Below, one piece after another: positions 1 to 10,456 of a stretch of 64,000 bases of DNA. This DNA is from Dactylorhiza incarnata (Eukaryota > Streptophyta > Magnoliopsida > Asparagales > Orchidaceae). Made by a program: the position numbers and the translations under genes. Position 1 is the first letter of the stretch. Every line of letters starts with the position of its first letter. Below the pieces are notes generated by a model. The model saw only the letters and a program-made list of their open reading frames with translations, did no database searches and was not told the DNA's origin. The DNA lies in the NCBI GenBank assembly GCA_033032865.1, contig JAWHQI010000064.1, forward strand, positions 3,596,001 through 3,660,000. Direction: 5' to 3'.

Positions 1-221
1 ACAGTGGAGGAGAAGTACTCGTGTGCCGTGGTGTAAATAGCGGCGGAGTGCAAGTCGTGGGACCGTGCGAGCGATAAAAGAGGGGAAATGTTCGTGCAAA
101 AGAAACTGGAAAAACATGCTGTGGGTAGTTCCGTAATTGCGCTTCTCTAGGAATTGATGTTCATAAAATCTAACCAAGTGGGACCCAAGACCTGTGGTCG
201 GGTCCCTGGCACACAATCGAG

Positions 222-820
222 TTGTGAACTAGGGGTGCAATTCGTATCGGATCGGTTCGATTCGGTTCGGTTTGATTCCACCCAAAATCAAGAACCGATT
301 CATATAGGTTCAGTTTCAAATTTTTGGAACCGAAACCGACTCATGGTCCTAAAGTAAAAAAACCAGATCCGAACAATTTGCTTCGGTTCAGTTCCGGTTC
401 ACTTCACGGTTCTACCTATCTTAAAATAATTAAAAAACGGCTCTTCAAACTCATGATTCTTTGTAATGCATTATCAATGTCTCAAAATAATTGAATAAGT
501 CTTTTTATAATATTGAAGTCATAGAACTACACAAGTAGAACAATTATTTTCTTTAGTAATGCGACTATATTCTCAATTATTTTCGTGTATTAAGCAGTAC
601 AACTATAACCGTTGTCTCAAAATATTTTCTTTAACATTGATAGTCGGATCTCAGGTCGGTTCTGGGTACCCGACCTTTGGAACCAGGAACCGAACCGAAT
701 TGTCGGTTCTGGTATTATGAGAACCAGACTCGAACCGAGCCTATTTGGAACCGACCCAAACCATTCGGTTCGGTCCGGTTCTCGGTTCTTCGGTTATTTT
801 TGCACACCCCTATTGTGAAC
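222..820. mobile_element. hAT-type MITE with 8-bp target duplication
   Basis: The element proper is 230-812 (583 bp). It starts TAGGGGTGCAA and ends TTGCACACCCCTA, which are imperfect terminal inverted repeats. Exact copies of TTGTGAAC flank it at 222-229 and 813-820; an 8-bp duplication is the hAT superfamily signature. The interior is non-coding, with CGGTTCGG-type repeats near both ends and an AT-rich middle. It would need a transposase from elsewhere. Confidence 0.9.
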
Positions 821-1573
821 AATCAGATTCATATCTAATTCGAAAAAATCAGACCGGCCCAGTCCGGTCACGGCGTGCAAACCTCTCATAAGTAGACCGA
901 AAGATCGGGAACCGTGGTTGGTTACTCGTAATCGGGCGGTTTGAAATAATCGCCGCTGGATGCGATCCGCCGTTGCTTAGTTGCTTAGCTCGGTCGAGTT
1001 AATTGAAAACAATGACATATGCAACAGATCAAAAGATGCAAAGCTTGAGGTTAAACTTTTTCGTGATCACCTAGAATGTTTTTGAAAGATATTTGCAATT
1101 AAACTAATGATAAAATTGTAACCCGGTGAGCACACAATTTTATTTTGTATGTGCTTCAATCTTTGAATTGTGAAGTTTTTTGTTATAAATGAATGATGGA
1201 TAATGTTTGGATCTAGTGTTCTTCGTATATAAAAATTGGCAATTTGCATTCTTAATCAAACATTTTTTGGGGTTCCGAAAGAATTTGGAGTGTCTTTAAA
1301 AAATTTACAAAAAAATTTATTTTGACATCAAAGATTAAATGCCTTTATATATGTTTGATATAATATTAATATGAAAAAACATTATAACTTTCATATATCT
1401 TTTAAGTTTTGTTAGTTTTAGCTTTTGTATCATATTTTTAATTAATAATATTTTACATTTTTATGTTTGAAAATTTTAAGAAATGAGCTGTGATCTTCTA
1501 AATTTTCAACTCAGAGTAAGTGTATAAGTGCACAAAATTTTATAGGTATACTTTTATATAGATAATTAATGTT
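821..1573. other. AT-rich intergenic DNA, no gene seen
   Basis: Only short chance ORFs lie here. There is no recognisable protein, RNA gene or repeat boundary. It ends where the inferred MULE inverted repeat begins. Confidence 0.6.
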
Positions 1574-1609
1574 GGGGATTGTTATCCGCAGATCGAAAAT
1601 GGCTCTTCG
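1574..1609 (+). repeat. MULE left terminal inverted repeat
   Basis: GGGGATTGTTATCCGCAGAT and the next 16 bases match the reverse complement of 43233-43268 with about three mismatches. Confidence 0.6.
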
Positions 1610-1779
1610 TAGTTCAAGAATAGCCTTTTTTGGTGTTTAGTATTCACTTCCAATATTCAAAGCCTTTATTCACAAACCAAAGCCCTAAAACCTTTTCCCC
1701 TTCCCAGCCGCTTGCGCAACCTCGCTCTCAGCTTCTTCCGCTTGCCCGTCGCTCGCATGCCCAAATCCCAAGCGCCCAG

Positions 1780-1862
1780 CTGGTCGCCGGCGAAGGAACC
1801 CATCTGGTCGCCGGCGAAGGAACCCATCTGGTCGCCGGCGAAGGAACCCATTTGGTCGCCGA
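1780..1862 (+). repeat. 24-bp tandem repeat, three full copies
   Basis: The unit begins CTGGTCGCCGGCGAAGGAAC and repeats three times plus a partial copy. It lies in the MULE leader. The period is a multiple of three, which explains the open frames on both strands; I do not regard these as genes. Confidence 0.75.
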
Positions 1863-2333
1863 TAAAGAAGGATCCACCTGTTTGATTGATTTCACTGGTG
1901 AGTAAAGTTTTCGTCGACGTCTCCTTCACAAGCCACATTCCGCTAGCATTAATCCATTTTTTGTTCAGCTGATTTCTACTTGCAGGAGAATACTATTAAA
2001 GAGAATCATATACGTGCTCCTCTGCTGAACCCGTCTTCTGCGGAGCCTCTTGTGTGGTCTTCTCCATTAAAATTCATCTGCAGAGTCGCCTGACATTTTT
2101 TTGGTGAGCAATCATCATAAAAAATCCCCAAACTGAGTTTTGTTTTTCTTTCTTTTGGGTAATGCATGTTACATGAATCTCATCTGTTAGTGAAATTGGA
2201 ACTGAGATGAAAATAATGGCCGTCTTTGCATTTCATATTTGCTAAAACTACATCAATTTCTCTGTGGTGTTTTCCTCACTCTATATCATTTTGATTTAGT
2301 TAAATTCTGATATGCTTCCACATGTGTTTTTGT

Positions 2334-2354
2334 TTTAGGGTTTAGGGTTTAGGG
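2334..2354 (+). repeat. (TTTAGGG)3 telomere-type motif
   Basis: Three tandem plant telomere units in the MULE leader. Telo-boxes of this kind occur in some plant promoters; here it may simply be a short interstitial repeat. Confidence 0.8.
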
Positions 2355-2440
2355 CAATTACGAGCAAACATTTATAATATGTTTTGTGTATATGTTTTGC
2401 TTAAATATGACTACACATTTTTCACACCAATACTGTATTT

Positions 2441-2926
2441 GTGTCAATTGATGAGTTAATTGCGTGCGCACGTAATGTTGGTAGGTCACTTAATTTTGTT
2501 GTCGCAATACAGAGCTCCGATAAACTGGATGGTAGACCATGCCCCCGTGTTATTCTGGGTTGCGATAGAGCAGGATATGTTCATGAGAGTCAGAATAAAA
2601 AAAAGGATGGGTTAAGAAGAATTTGAGGAAAACCACCACTAAGAAATGTGGGTGTCCCTTCTCTATTAAGAGGCAAAATTAAAGGAGGTTAATGTTGAGG
2701 AATGGAGAGTATAAGTTTTATGCGGTATTCATAACCATAAAGTCGTTCATTTAGAGGCACATACATATGCTGGGAGGTTGGATGAAAGTGAGAAGAAATT
2801 GGTTGAAGTTATGTCTCATCGAGAGTTAAATCGGGAAAAATATTATCTGCACTTAAAAAAAGGAATATGAAAAATACCACTACAATGAGAGCAATTTATA
2901 ATCAAAGAGTAACACTTCATAAATAG
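2441..2926 (+). pseudogene. MULE transposase N-terminal (FAR1-like) fragment
   Basis: The first frame reads through ILGCDRAGYVHESQNKKKDG; a shifted frame then reads KTTTKKCGCPFSI, the usual FAR1-type pattern of MULE proteins (basic stretch followed by CGCPF). Further along, frames with stops give a GIHNH-like string, AHTYAGRL and a TTMRAIYNQR-like string, also familiar from these transposases. Several frameshifts and stops are needed to read it, so this is a dead gene. This part would contact DNA in the nucleus. Confidence 0.75.
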
Positions 2927-2929
2927 GAT

Positions 2930-3547
2930 ATGAGTGGCTTGAGTCAAATTCAATTTTTATACAAGTGTATTACATATGTGGGATGTGTTAACTTCAACAT
3001 GGTTAAAGAGAGTACTAAGCAATTGGAAAGCTTGTTCTTTGCACATTCCACTGCTATCAAATTAAATTCTATGTTCACTTATGTTTTTCAACGAGATTGT
3101 ACCTACAAAATGAATCAGTATCGTATGTCGTTACTTTCAATTGTGGGGATGACTTCTACAAATCAATCCTTTTCCTCGGCATTTACATTTATGTCAAATG
3201 AGATGGAAACTAGATATATTTGGGCTCTTGAATGTTTTAAATCAATATTGGATCCAAGTGCATGCTATGCCCATTGTTTTTATTACCGACAGAGAGTTAG
3301 CCCTTATGAATGCTTTAAATGTTGTTTTTTCTCGTTCAAAGAATATTTTATGCCAAGTTCATATACACAGAAATATTTTGGCGCACTGCAAAAAATATTT
3401 TACTGGACGTAAAAAGTGTGATACTTTTTTGGGTGTACGACAGAGATTAGTAAACTCAAGCACAAAAAATGAGTTTAACATTTTGTTTAATGCAATGCTA
3501 ACAACATATGCAGAAAAATATCCTAAAGTCTTCACATATGTTGTCAC
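2930..3547 (+). pseudogene. MULE transposase catalytic core, broken by Copia-1
   Basis: Two overlapping frames are needed. The first (from 2930) has RDCTYKMNQYRMSLLSIVGM, matching the MULE motif with the first catalytic Asp. After a frameshift near 3240 the second frame gives VFITDRELALMNAL, with the second conserved Asp, then a His-containing HRNILAHCKKYF segment. The sequence stops abruptly at 3547, where Copia-1 inserted; it resumes at 20683. Family recognition is strong; the gene is non-functional because of the frameshift and insertions. Confidence 0.85.
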
Positions 3548-4517
3548 TGTTGGGGTTCAGCCCCTAAAGGGCAATTTTTGTGAAAATTTGTGTTCCAGAA
3601 TTTTAGGTTGCAACCTGGTAAATTTGCACGTTGCAACGCGCTAGGCTCTGTCCTTGCTTTTGTGAAGGAAAAATCTGGACAGATTTTTGGTTTTTTGGTT
3701 CAACTGAACCGGGCTGGTTCAGCTTTTGGCGTGAAACAGTTTTGGAGGGGTTAGGGTTAAATTATCATTATTCTATCCCTCTCCATTATTCTTCCCGATC
3801 AGAAATTAGCCGCCTCTCTCTCTCCCGTTTTCTGAAATTGCCTCCCCTCCCCTTCTCTCTTTCTCTCGATCTTGGAGAGAGACGCCGGTGAGTGGAGGAG
3901 CCACTATCGCCGCCGACTTGGTGAGGGCTGTCGCCGCCAGTTCTTGGAGAGGGGGTTGCCGCCGCCGATTTGAGGAGAGTACCGCCGACTTGTTGTTGGA
4001 GAAGGTGAGGGCTGCTGCCCTTTGTGGAGGTTGTTGCCTCAGTTTGCCGCAGATAGTGGAGAGTGTTGCGGACGCCGTTGCCGTTGCCGGAAAGAGGAGG
4101 TGCTTCCTCCGGTTTGCTTGGAGTTTTCTTCACCGTTTTCAAAGACCACTTCGTCTTCGGATTAAGGTGTTCTCTTTCTCGTTTTCGCTTGCTATTTTGC
4201 TTGAAAAGAGAGTAGGGTTTTATCCTATTGTAGAGAAGTTGTGTGCTTAACTTTGTGGTGGAGAGAAGGTTGGATTTGTTTGTCAAATCCGGGTGGGCAT
4301 TCTAGGTTTGGGCAAACTTAGATTATTGTTGTAATCCTTATTTATTATAGTGGATTTTGTTGTGCCGTGCCCCGTGGTTTTTGACCTTCAAGTGGTGAAG
4401 GTTTTCCACGTATATCTCTGTGTTTGTGTGTTTGTTTTGTTGGTTTGTTTTTCTCAGGTTTTGTTTGCTCTATTGATCGGTGGGAGACGTCGCTACGGGC
4501 GACCTTCATTCCCTACA
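3548..4517 (+). repeat. Copia-1 5' LTR
   Basis: 970 bp, begins TGTTGGGGTTCAGCCCC and ends TTCATTCCCTACA. It is nearly identical to 19720-20677 and is followed by the PBS. ORFs inside it (for example 3888-4250) recur in the other LTR and are not genes. Unlike the other LTR families here, it has no palindrome array. Confidence 0.95.
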
Positions 4518-4519
4518 AG

Positions 4520-4531
4520 TGGTATCAGAGC
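4520..4531 (+). other. Copia-1 primer-binding site
   Basis: TGGTATCAGAGC, the standard plant Copia site complementary to initiator-Met tRNA, two bases after the LTR. Confidence 0.93.
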
Positions 4532-4681
4532 GAGGTTCTTTGGCTTGTCGTTTTTATTTCTCGGTTTATAACTCGGTGCGGTAGGTGACGACCATTGGTC
4601 CGCTCCTTATCCTCTCTTGTTAATGCCTTGAAATAAATCGACTTGCGGATCGTGTTAGAGCAGTTGTTGTTTGAGAAAGCA

Positions 4682-7188
4682 ATGGAACAGAGCACAAGGA
4701 TGGTCAGTATGAATGGCAAGAATTGGAGCATCTGGAAGCCTCGGATGAAGGATCTTTTATATTGTAAAGATCTCCATGCTCCGTTGACAGGGAGACCGGC
4801 TTCCGTTAAGGATGATGAAGAGTGGAACAAGATGGATCGGAAGGCAGTAGGGTTCGTTAGGCAGTGGCTTGATGACTCTGTTTTTCATCATGTTTCCACA
4901 GAGTCCTCGGCTCAAGCCTTATGGAAAAAGCTGGAAGCTTTGTATGAGCGGAAGACCGCTGGCAACAAGGCATTTCTGATTAGGAAGCTTATTAATTTGA
5001 AGTACCGGGAAGGTTCACAGATGACTGAGCACCTGAACCTTGCCCAAAGTATTATCAATCAGTTGGAGTCCATGAAGATTACCTTGGGAGATGAACTCCA
5101 AGCTCTGATGGTCCTTAGTTCCTTACCAGAGAGTTGGGAGACTCTTGTAGTGTCGTTGAGCAACTCAGCACCTGATGGGGTGGTAACCATGGAGATGGTG
5201 TCTAGTTGTCTCCTGAACGAAGAGTTGAGAAGGAAGGATTCTGGATCTTCCAGTTCGGGTGTTTTCCTCATGGAAGGAAGAGGTAGATCTGTGAAGAAGG
5301 ATGTGAAGAACAGGGGCACTTCCAGGAGCAAGTCTAGGGGCAAATCCAAGAAGGACATTGAGTGCTACTATTGTAAGAAGAAGGGTCATTTCAAGAAGGA
5401 TTGTTTCCAAATGAAAAGAGACCTGAAGGGAAAGACCAAGGAGGCAGGAGAATCCAGTGGTGATGCGACGACTTCGATTGTGGAGGCTGAGCCATTATGC
5501 TTGCAGTGCAGTGGGTCGTCTTGCCAGGAATGTGTTGACACAGACTGGATCGTGGACGGAGGTGCATCTTATCATTGCACTCCTCACCGGGATTACTTCT
5601 ACACCTATTCTGCGGGAGACCTTGGTGTGATCCGGATGGCTAATTCCGGTGAATCATTGATTATTGGCAGTGGTGATGTCCATTTGGAGACTAAGCTTGG
5701 GAAGATTGTTCTCAAGGGCGTCATGCATATTCCTGACTTGAGAATGAATCTGATTTCCGTTGGTAGACTTGATGACGGTGGTTTCACTAGCATTGAAGGT
5801 GGTGGTACCTGGAGGTTGCTGAAGGACTCTTTGGTGGTAGCCAGAGGAAGAAAGTGTTGTGGCCTTTATCGTACTAAGGCCAAGATATGTGGTCCAAGTG
5901 TGAATGCTGCTGAGGGCGACTCTATGGAGTTATGGCATCGCAGGCTTGGGCATATCAGTGAGAAGAGCTTGAATATTTTGGTGAAGAACAAGGTTCTTCC
6001 GGAGCTATCAGGAGGGATTCCTAACATGTGTGTGCACTGCTTGGCCGGTAAGCAGAAACGTGTTTCCTTTGCTGAATCTGAACCAAAGAGGAAGGCGGAG
6101 TTACTATATTTGATACACACTGATGTGTGTGGTCCTATTGAGCCCAAGTCTGTGGGCGGAGCCGCTTATTTTGTCACGTTCATTGACGATCACTCCAGGA
6201 AAGTCTGGGCATATCCTGTGAAGCAGAAGAGTGATGTTCTAGCAAAATTTGTAGAGTTCAGAGCAAAGGTGGAGAAGATGACCGGTAAAGAAATAAAGCG
6301 AGTTCGATCTGACAACGGGGGAGAATACATCGGTGCCTTCGATGCTTATTGCAGAGAGCATGACATAGTGCATGAAAGGACAATCCCGAGGACGCCACAA
6401 CAGAATGGGTTGGCAGAGAGGATAAACAGGACGATTGTTGAGAAGATCAGATGCATGATTTCTCAAGCTGACATTAGTAAGCAGTTTTGGGCTGAGGCTG
6501 TGCAAACTGCTGTTCATCTGATAAATTTGTCTCCATCGGCACCTCTGAATGGTGATATTCCAGAGCGTGTTTGGTCCGGGAAGGAAGTGTCGTATGGACA
6601 TGTGCGGGTGTTTGGGTGCAAAGTTCATGTTCATGTCCCCAAGGAAGAGAGATCGAAGCTTGATGAGAAGTCTCGGGAGTGTATCTTGTTGGGATTTCCC
6701 CATGAGGAGTTTGGATATAGACTCTGGGATCCCTTGAACAAGAAGATGATCAGAAGCAGAGATGTGATTTTTGTTGAAGATCAAGTGGTTGGTGAGCAGA
6801 TTGCTGCGGAGTCACATGTTCCACAGTTGCCACCTGCGGAGGAGAGGTCCTATGTTGATGATGGGCCAGTAGAGACTGTTGCTGATGATGGGCATGCTGA
6901 GGAGGAAGTTGGTGAGCTTATTCCTGATGAGGAGATGATCCCTGATGTAGGGGGAGCTCTGCCAGTTGATGTGCCACCTGTGGTGGAGGTTCCTCCTGTC
7001 AGATCTGAGAGAGTTAGAAGGCCCAATATCAGGTATTCTCCTCATGAGTATATCTTGCTTACAGATAGTGGAGAGCCTGAGTCCTATAAGGAGGCTCAAA
7101 GTGCTGAAGAGAGTGAGGCTTGGACGGCTGCTATGGAAGAGGAGTTGTACTCCCTTCAGAAGAACGAGACGTATGGCTTAGTCCATTT
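4682..7188 (+). CDS. Copia-1 gag-pol, 5' part: gag, protease, integrase
   Basis: The ATG at 4682 starts MEQSTRMVSMNGKNWSIWKP, a normal Copia gag start. In order: a UBN2-type gag domain (about residues 5-190), a CCHC zinc knuckle CYYCKKKGHFKKDC (about 228-241), an aspartic protease with WIVDGGASYH (about 290, with DGG in place of the usual DSG/DTG), a GAG-pre-integrase domain with LWHRRLGH, and an integrase core with HTDVCGP, RSDNGGEY and AERINRT, keeping all three DDE residues. The frame runs to the insertion point of Copia-2 at 7189; the track beyond is Copia-2 LTR. The protein would form particles and carry out integration. Confidence 0.93.
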
Positions 7189-7965
7189 TGTTGGATCCTG
7201 TGGCGCCCTTAGAGGGGGGGTGAATAAGGGTGTGTTTAAATTTGTAATTTTTACTTAATAATTTTAAGACAATTTTACTTTAATAAAAAGTTTCTTAAAA
7301 ATTAACAAAGCAATTTTTGTATAATACCAAGCACAAATTTCTAAGATAAAAATTTAAGCAAACCAATTTGCGATTAGTGAGAAGATCATCATTTTATTTA
7401 TCATGAAATTTGCATACAAATAAAAATGATCTTAACAATGCTTAAGATCAAGGCACAATGATAATATGTAAATACAATATTTTTGATTTACCAATCCTTC
7501 TCACAAGGATCGGAAGGCTATCGCTTGTCTTTCCCAAGACAAAGCCCAAGCCTATCCTCTAGATCTTCCCAAGATCTAGACGTAGCACACAAGGCCACGA
7601 TTTCCCACCAAGCCACGCAAGGACTTGGACGCTCCGCACAAGGAAGCGCTTTTCCCCTAAGCCGCGCAAGGACTTAGACGCCGCACGCAAGACGACGATT
7701 TCTTCCCCAATACAAAATGAAATATGAGTAAATGAAAATACAATATAAAAAAAAAAGACAACTCCCTAGAAATTCAGATCTCTGAATGGATTATTGAAGC
7801 CTCGAGATGATCGTTGATGGAGTGGCGCGCCCGATCTCGTCTTCAATCTTCAATCCTTCTTTTCACAATTAGGAGTTGAGGAGGTTCTGGAGCTCTCTGG
7901 TTCGTATGCACTCAGGTAGGGACTGGAAATCTCCAAAGCTTGGAATGCACGAACCAAAGGCACCA

Positions 7966-7974
7966 TTTTATAGA
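7966..7974 (-). promoter_or_regulatory. TATA box of Copia-2 LTR
   Basis: Minus-strand CTATAAAAT, about 6-10 bp downstream of the last palindrome of the LTR cluster. The same arrangement is in the other LTR near 17757-17767. Confidence 0.7.
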
Positions 7975-7979
7975 CTTTC

Positions 7980-8288
7980 ACTGTCGCCTGGGCGACAGTC
8001 ACTGTCGGAAATTTCCGACAGCGCCAAACTGCCTCGGTCGTGCCGTCGAGCCGTCGTGTGGGCAGTTGCTGGAATCGTGGAGCTGTCGCTGGGGCGACAT
8101 CGATGTCGGAATTCCGATAGCGCAAAACCGTCGGTCGTGGGTGAAGTCGTGGGCAGTTGATGTAACCGCTGAGCTGTCGCTGGGCGACATCGCTGTCGGA
8201 TTTCCGACAGCTCAATACTGCCGATTGCTGTTCTAACCGCTGAGCTGTCGCCTGGGCGACAGTGGGTGTCGGAATTTTCCGACAGTGA
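7980..8288. repeat. Palindrome cluster in Copia-2 LTR
   Basis: Four paired modules, each a TGTCGC-type palindrome next to a TGTCGG-type palindrome. The first is ACTGTCGCCTGGGCGACAGT followed by CTGTCGGAAATTTCCGACAG. The others (near 8089, 8173 and 8245) keep the half-sites but vary in the centre (for example GGAATTCC, GGATTTCC, GGAATTTTCC). The same cluster is in the other LTR at about 17771-18080. Confidence 0.9.
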
Positions 8289-8433
8289 AAATTTCCCACA
8301 ATCAATTTTTGCTCCATGAGAATTGTGAACATTGCATACCTGTTATCTGCACACCATTAACAAAAATAGGATCAAATACAAACGGGACTTTGTTATTATC
8401 AAACCGGAGGAGTGCGAAACGCATGCTCCAACA

Positions 8434-8446
8434 ATCTCCCCCTTTT
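8434..8446 (-). other. Copia-2 polypurine tract
   Basis: Minus-strand AAAAGGGGGAGAT immediately before the 3' LTR. It primes plus-strand DNA synthesis. Confidence 0.9.
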
Positions 8447-9750
8447 GATAATAACAAATCCGTATAAAAAGTAAATCATGTCTATTTAGATTGTTGATTT
8501 TAACCTTTGGTGTGTACACAAAATTAACATTATATATATTCCTTGAAAAATAAATAATCTATCTCGAGATGAAAGCTCCTTCTAATTGAATGCTCCCCCT
8601 ACATATATGCTCCCCCTAAATATATGCTCCCCCTAAGTATATGATGTATTGTGTAGGTGGAATAGATGGTTGATTTTTCTTTTTTTTTATACTTGTGAAT
8701 TCTCCCCCTTTTGGTATTAGCAAAAGTGAATATTAGAGTATATAATAGTTCGAAAGGGAAGCTACATAGGTTATAGAAAGATAGAGTAAGCGGAAGCAAT
8801 TTTTGGGAAGGATAGAAGTCCTTTAAATAATAGGAATATGCCATAGTATGAACAAGCTCATGAAGGGACGGTATAGCCATATGAAGTAATGAAAGAAAAT
8901 AACTTGAACATGAGTAAGATCATTAGAAAGTATCATAGAAAGACACAATAGTGTATAGATATATGGAATATTTTCGGTCCAATTCTCATGAGAGGAATGT
9001 TTATATAACATAATGATGTGTACATGTGATACTTAGATCAAACATATGAAGTCATTTAATTTACATGATCATTAAAATGTTGAACATAATAAAAGCTTAT
9101 AAAGGCAACTTCGACTTTGAAGATATAGCACAAGCTGAATAGAAAAACCATTTTCTTTTGCTCAAGTCACTTTGCAATTCTTTCCAAGGTGCTTAACCTC
9201 ACAATGCTCATTAAGACTTATCAGGAGGGTAAGTAGTGCTTGGTGGAGTATCCTTGTCTTTATTTTATAATTTTTTTTTGAGATCACAGATGTGATATCG
9301 TAATTTTGATATATTGATAATATTTTTTTGAGGATCTCCGAATTCACTTGAATCGCAAAAGATGGTGTATATTTTGTTGTGCTAACAAATCAAGGGTGAA
9401 AGTTGTTTTTAAGAAGTGCTATTTGATTATGTTAAAGCAAATATGATCCATGTATATATTAAATAAAATCAGTGTATTGATCAAAAGAGGTGAACGTGAT
9501 GGCTCATTATGATAGATAAACAATTTCTCATACTTAGAGGCATGCGAAAACAATTTCCAATGGTCTAAACAACTTAGTAGAAATGTCAATACGATGATAG
9601 CTTGAAAATGAAATCATATAAACATGTAAGTCATTTTATTTAAAATAAATATCACATGGTTTGTCATCAAGTCATGAGATGAAGCATTAATAATGACATA
9701 TAACTATTGTAGATCATAAAAGAGGCCTAAAATTGGAGTTTTATGAAAAT
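8447..9750. other. Copia-2 3' non-coding region with PPT-like repeats and a conserved block
   Basis: No gene seen. Several further CTCCCCCT-type tracts (about 8590-8635 and 8701-8712) look like extra polypurine tracts on the minus strand, a known feature of Sireviruses. About 9161-9262 holds a block that is strongly conserved in Copia-3 at 55761-55862. Confidence 0.75.
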
Positions 9751-9755
9751 TGTAG

Positions 9756-9798
9756 CTGTCGGAAATTTCCGACAGCCACTGTCGCCTGGGCGACAGTG
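9756..9798. promoter_or_regulatory. Palindrome pair upstream of the antisense gene
   Basis: CTGTCGGAAATTTCCGACAG (9756-9775), then ACTGTCGCCTGGGCGACAGT (9778-9797). A TATA-like TTTAAATAG follows at 9804-9812 on the + strand. This repeats the LTR layout (palindromes then TATA) for a gene facing the other way. Confidence 0.75.
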
Positions 9799-9803
9799 AA
9801 AAA

Positions 9804-9812
9804 TTTAAATAG
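9804..9812 (+). promoter_or_regulatory. TATA-like box of the antisense gene
   Basis: TTTAAATAG, about 30-40 bp before the presumed first exon and 6 bp after the palindrome pair. Inferred from position and sequence only. Confidence 0.5.
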
Positions 9813-9907
9813 GGCTCAGGACCGAGTCAAAACATATTGTGCATTATTTCCTGGAGTGAAAAACAAGAGGAAGGCTGTCGGAAGTCGGCGACAACCCTAG
9901 ATCCAAG

Positions 9908-10455
9908 GTATGGGTTTTTGATTTTGATGTTTTTAACTCCAAATTTTTTAGGGCTTTGTTATTTTGATAGTAGAGAAGAAGGAAAATGAAGTTTTCATGT
10001 TGATTGTAGATGAATGGTGTAGGTTTTGAAAGTTTTGATTTGAAAAAATGTAGATCTAGTTTGAAAACAAGATGATCTTGGTGGATCTTTGCCAAAAATA
10101 TATTTTTTTTTTGTTAAATTTCTTTGTGATTTGGTGATGAAGGTTTCATTTGTTCATTTTCTTAAGTATTTTTGTAGATTTAGGTTAGGGAAGAGGGTTG
10201 AAGATGATGAATAGTAAAGGATTTTGAGAATATTGTGATTTGAAAAATATGTTAAATTTTTTTTTTTTGTATAAACTTGATGTTGAAATAATAGTTATTT
10301 TGAGTAGATCTGGAAGTGAAAGTAAAAATTTTCGAGAAAAATTCACTTGGAGGGCTGTCGGAAATTTCCGACAGCCACTGTCGCCTGGGCGACAGTGTTC
10401 CAGTGCACAATGAGAAAATCTGTTTTAATCAAAAATTTTTGTATTTTATTTGCAG
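9908..10455 (+). other. Probable 5' leader intron of the antisense gene
   Basis: A donor-like AAG|GTATGGG at 9908 and an acceptor-like TTATTTGCAG ending at 10455, one base before the ATG at 10457, define a 548-bp AT-rich candidate intron. The intron contains another palindrome pair (10355-10397). Inference only; no transcript data. Confidence 0.55.
10355..10397. repeat. Palindrome pair inside the probable intron
   Basis: CTGTCGGAAATTTCCGACAG (10355-10374) and ACTGTCGCCTGGGCGACAGT (10377-10396), identical to the pair at 9756-9798. Confidence 0.92.
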
Positions 10456-10456
10456 A

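Larger units (their letters stand above)
7189..8433 (-). repeat. Copia-2 3' LTR
   Basis: 1,245 bp; the + strand starts TGTTGGATCCTG and ends CATGCTCCAACA. It matches 16982-18227 almost perfectly. Its inner end meets a PPT. On the minus strand a TATA box (TCTATAAAATGG, 7963-7974) follows directly after the palindrome cluster at 7980-8288. The terminal block GGCGCCCTTAGAGGGGGGGT is also present at the end of the Copia-3 LTRs. Confidence 0.95.

Noticed and set aside
1630..1938. Paired ORFs at the MULE leader
   Set aside because: Created by a three-copy 24-bp repeat.
3888..4250. 120-codon ORF in the Copia-1 LTR (and its copy at 20061)
   Set aside because: LTR leader sequence with no domain; present in both LTRs only because they are duplicates.
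7850..8332. 160-codon minus-strand ORF and + strand partners in the Copia-2 LTR
   Set aside because: They translate the palindrome cluster and recur in both LTRs; no independent gene evidence.
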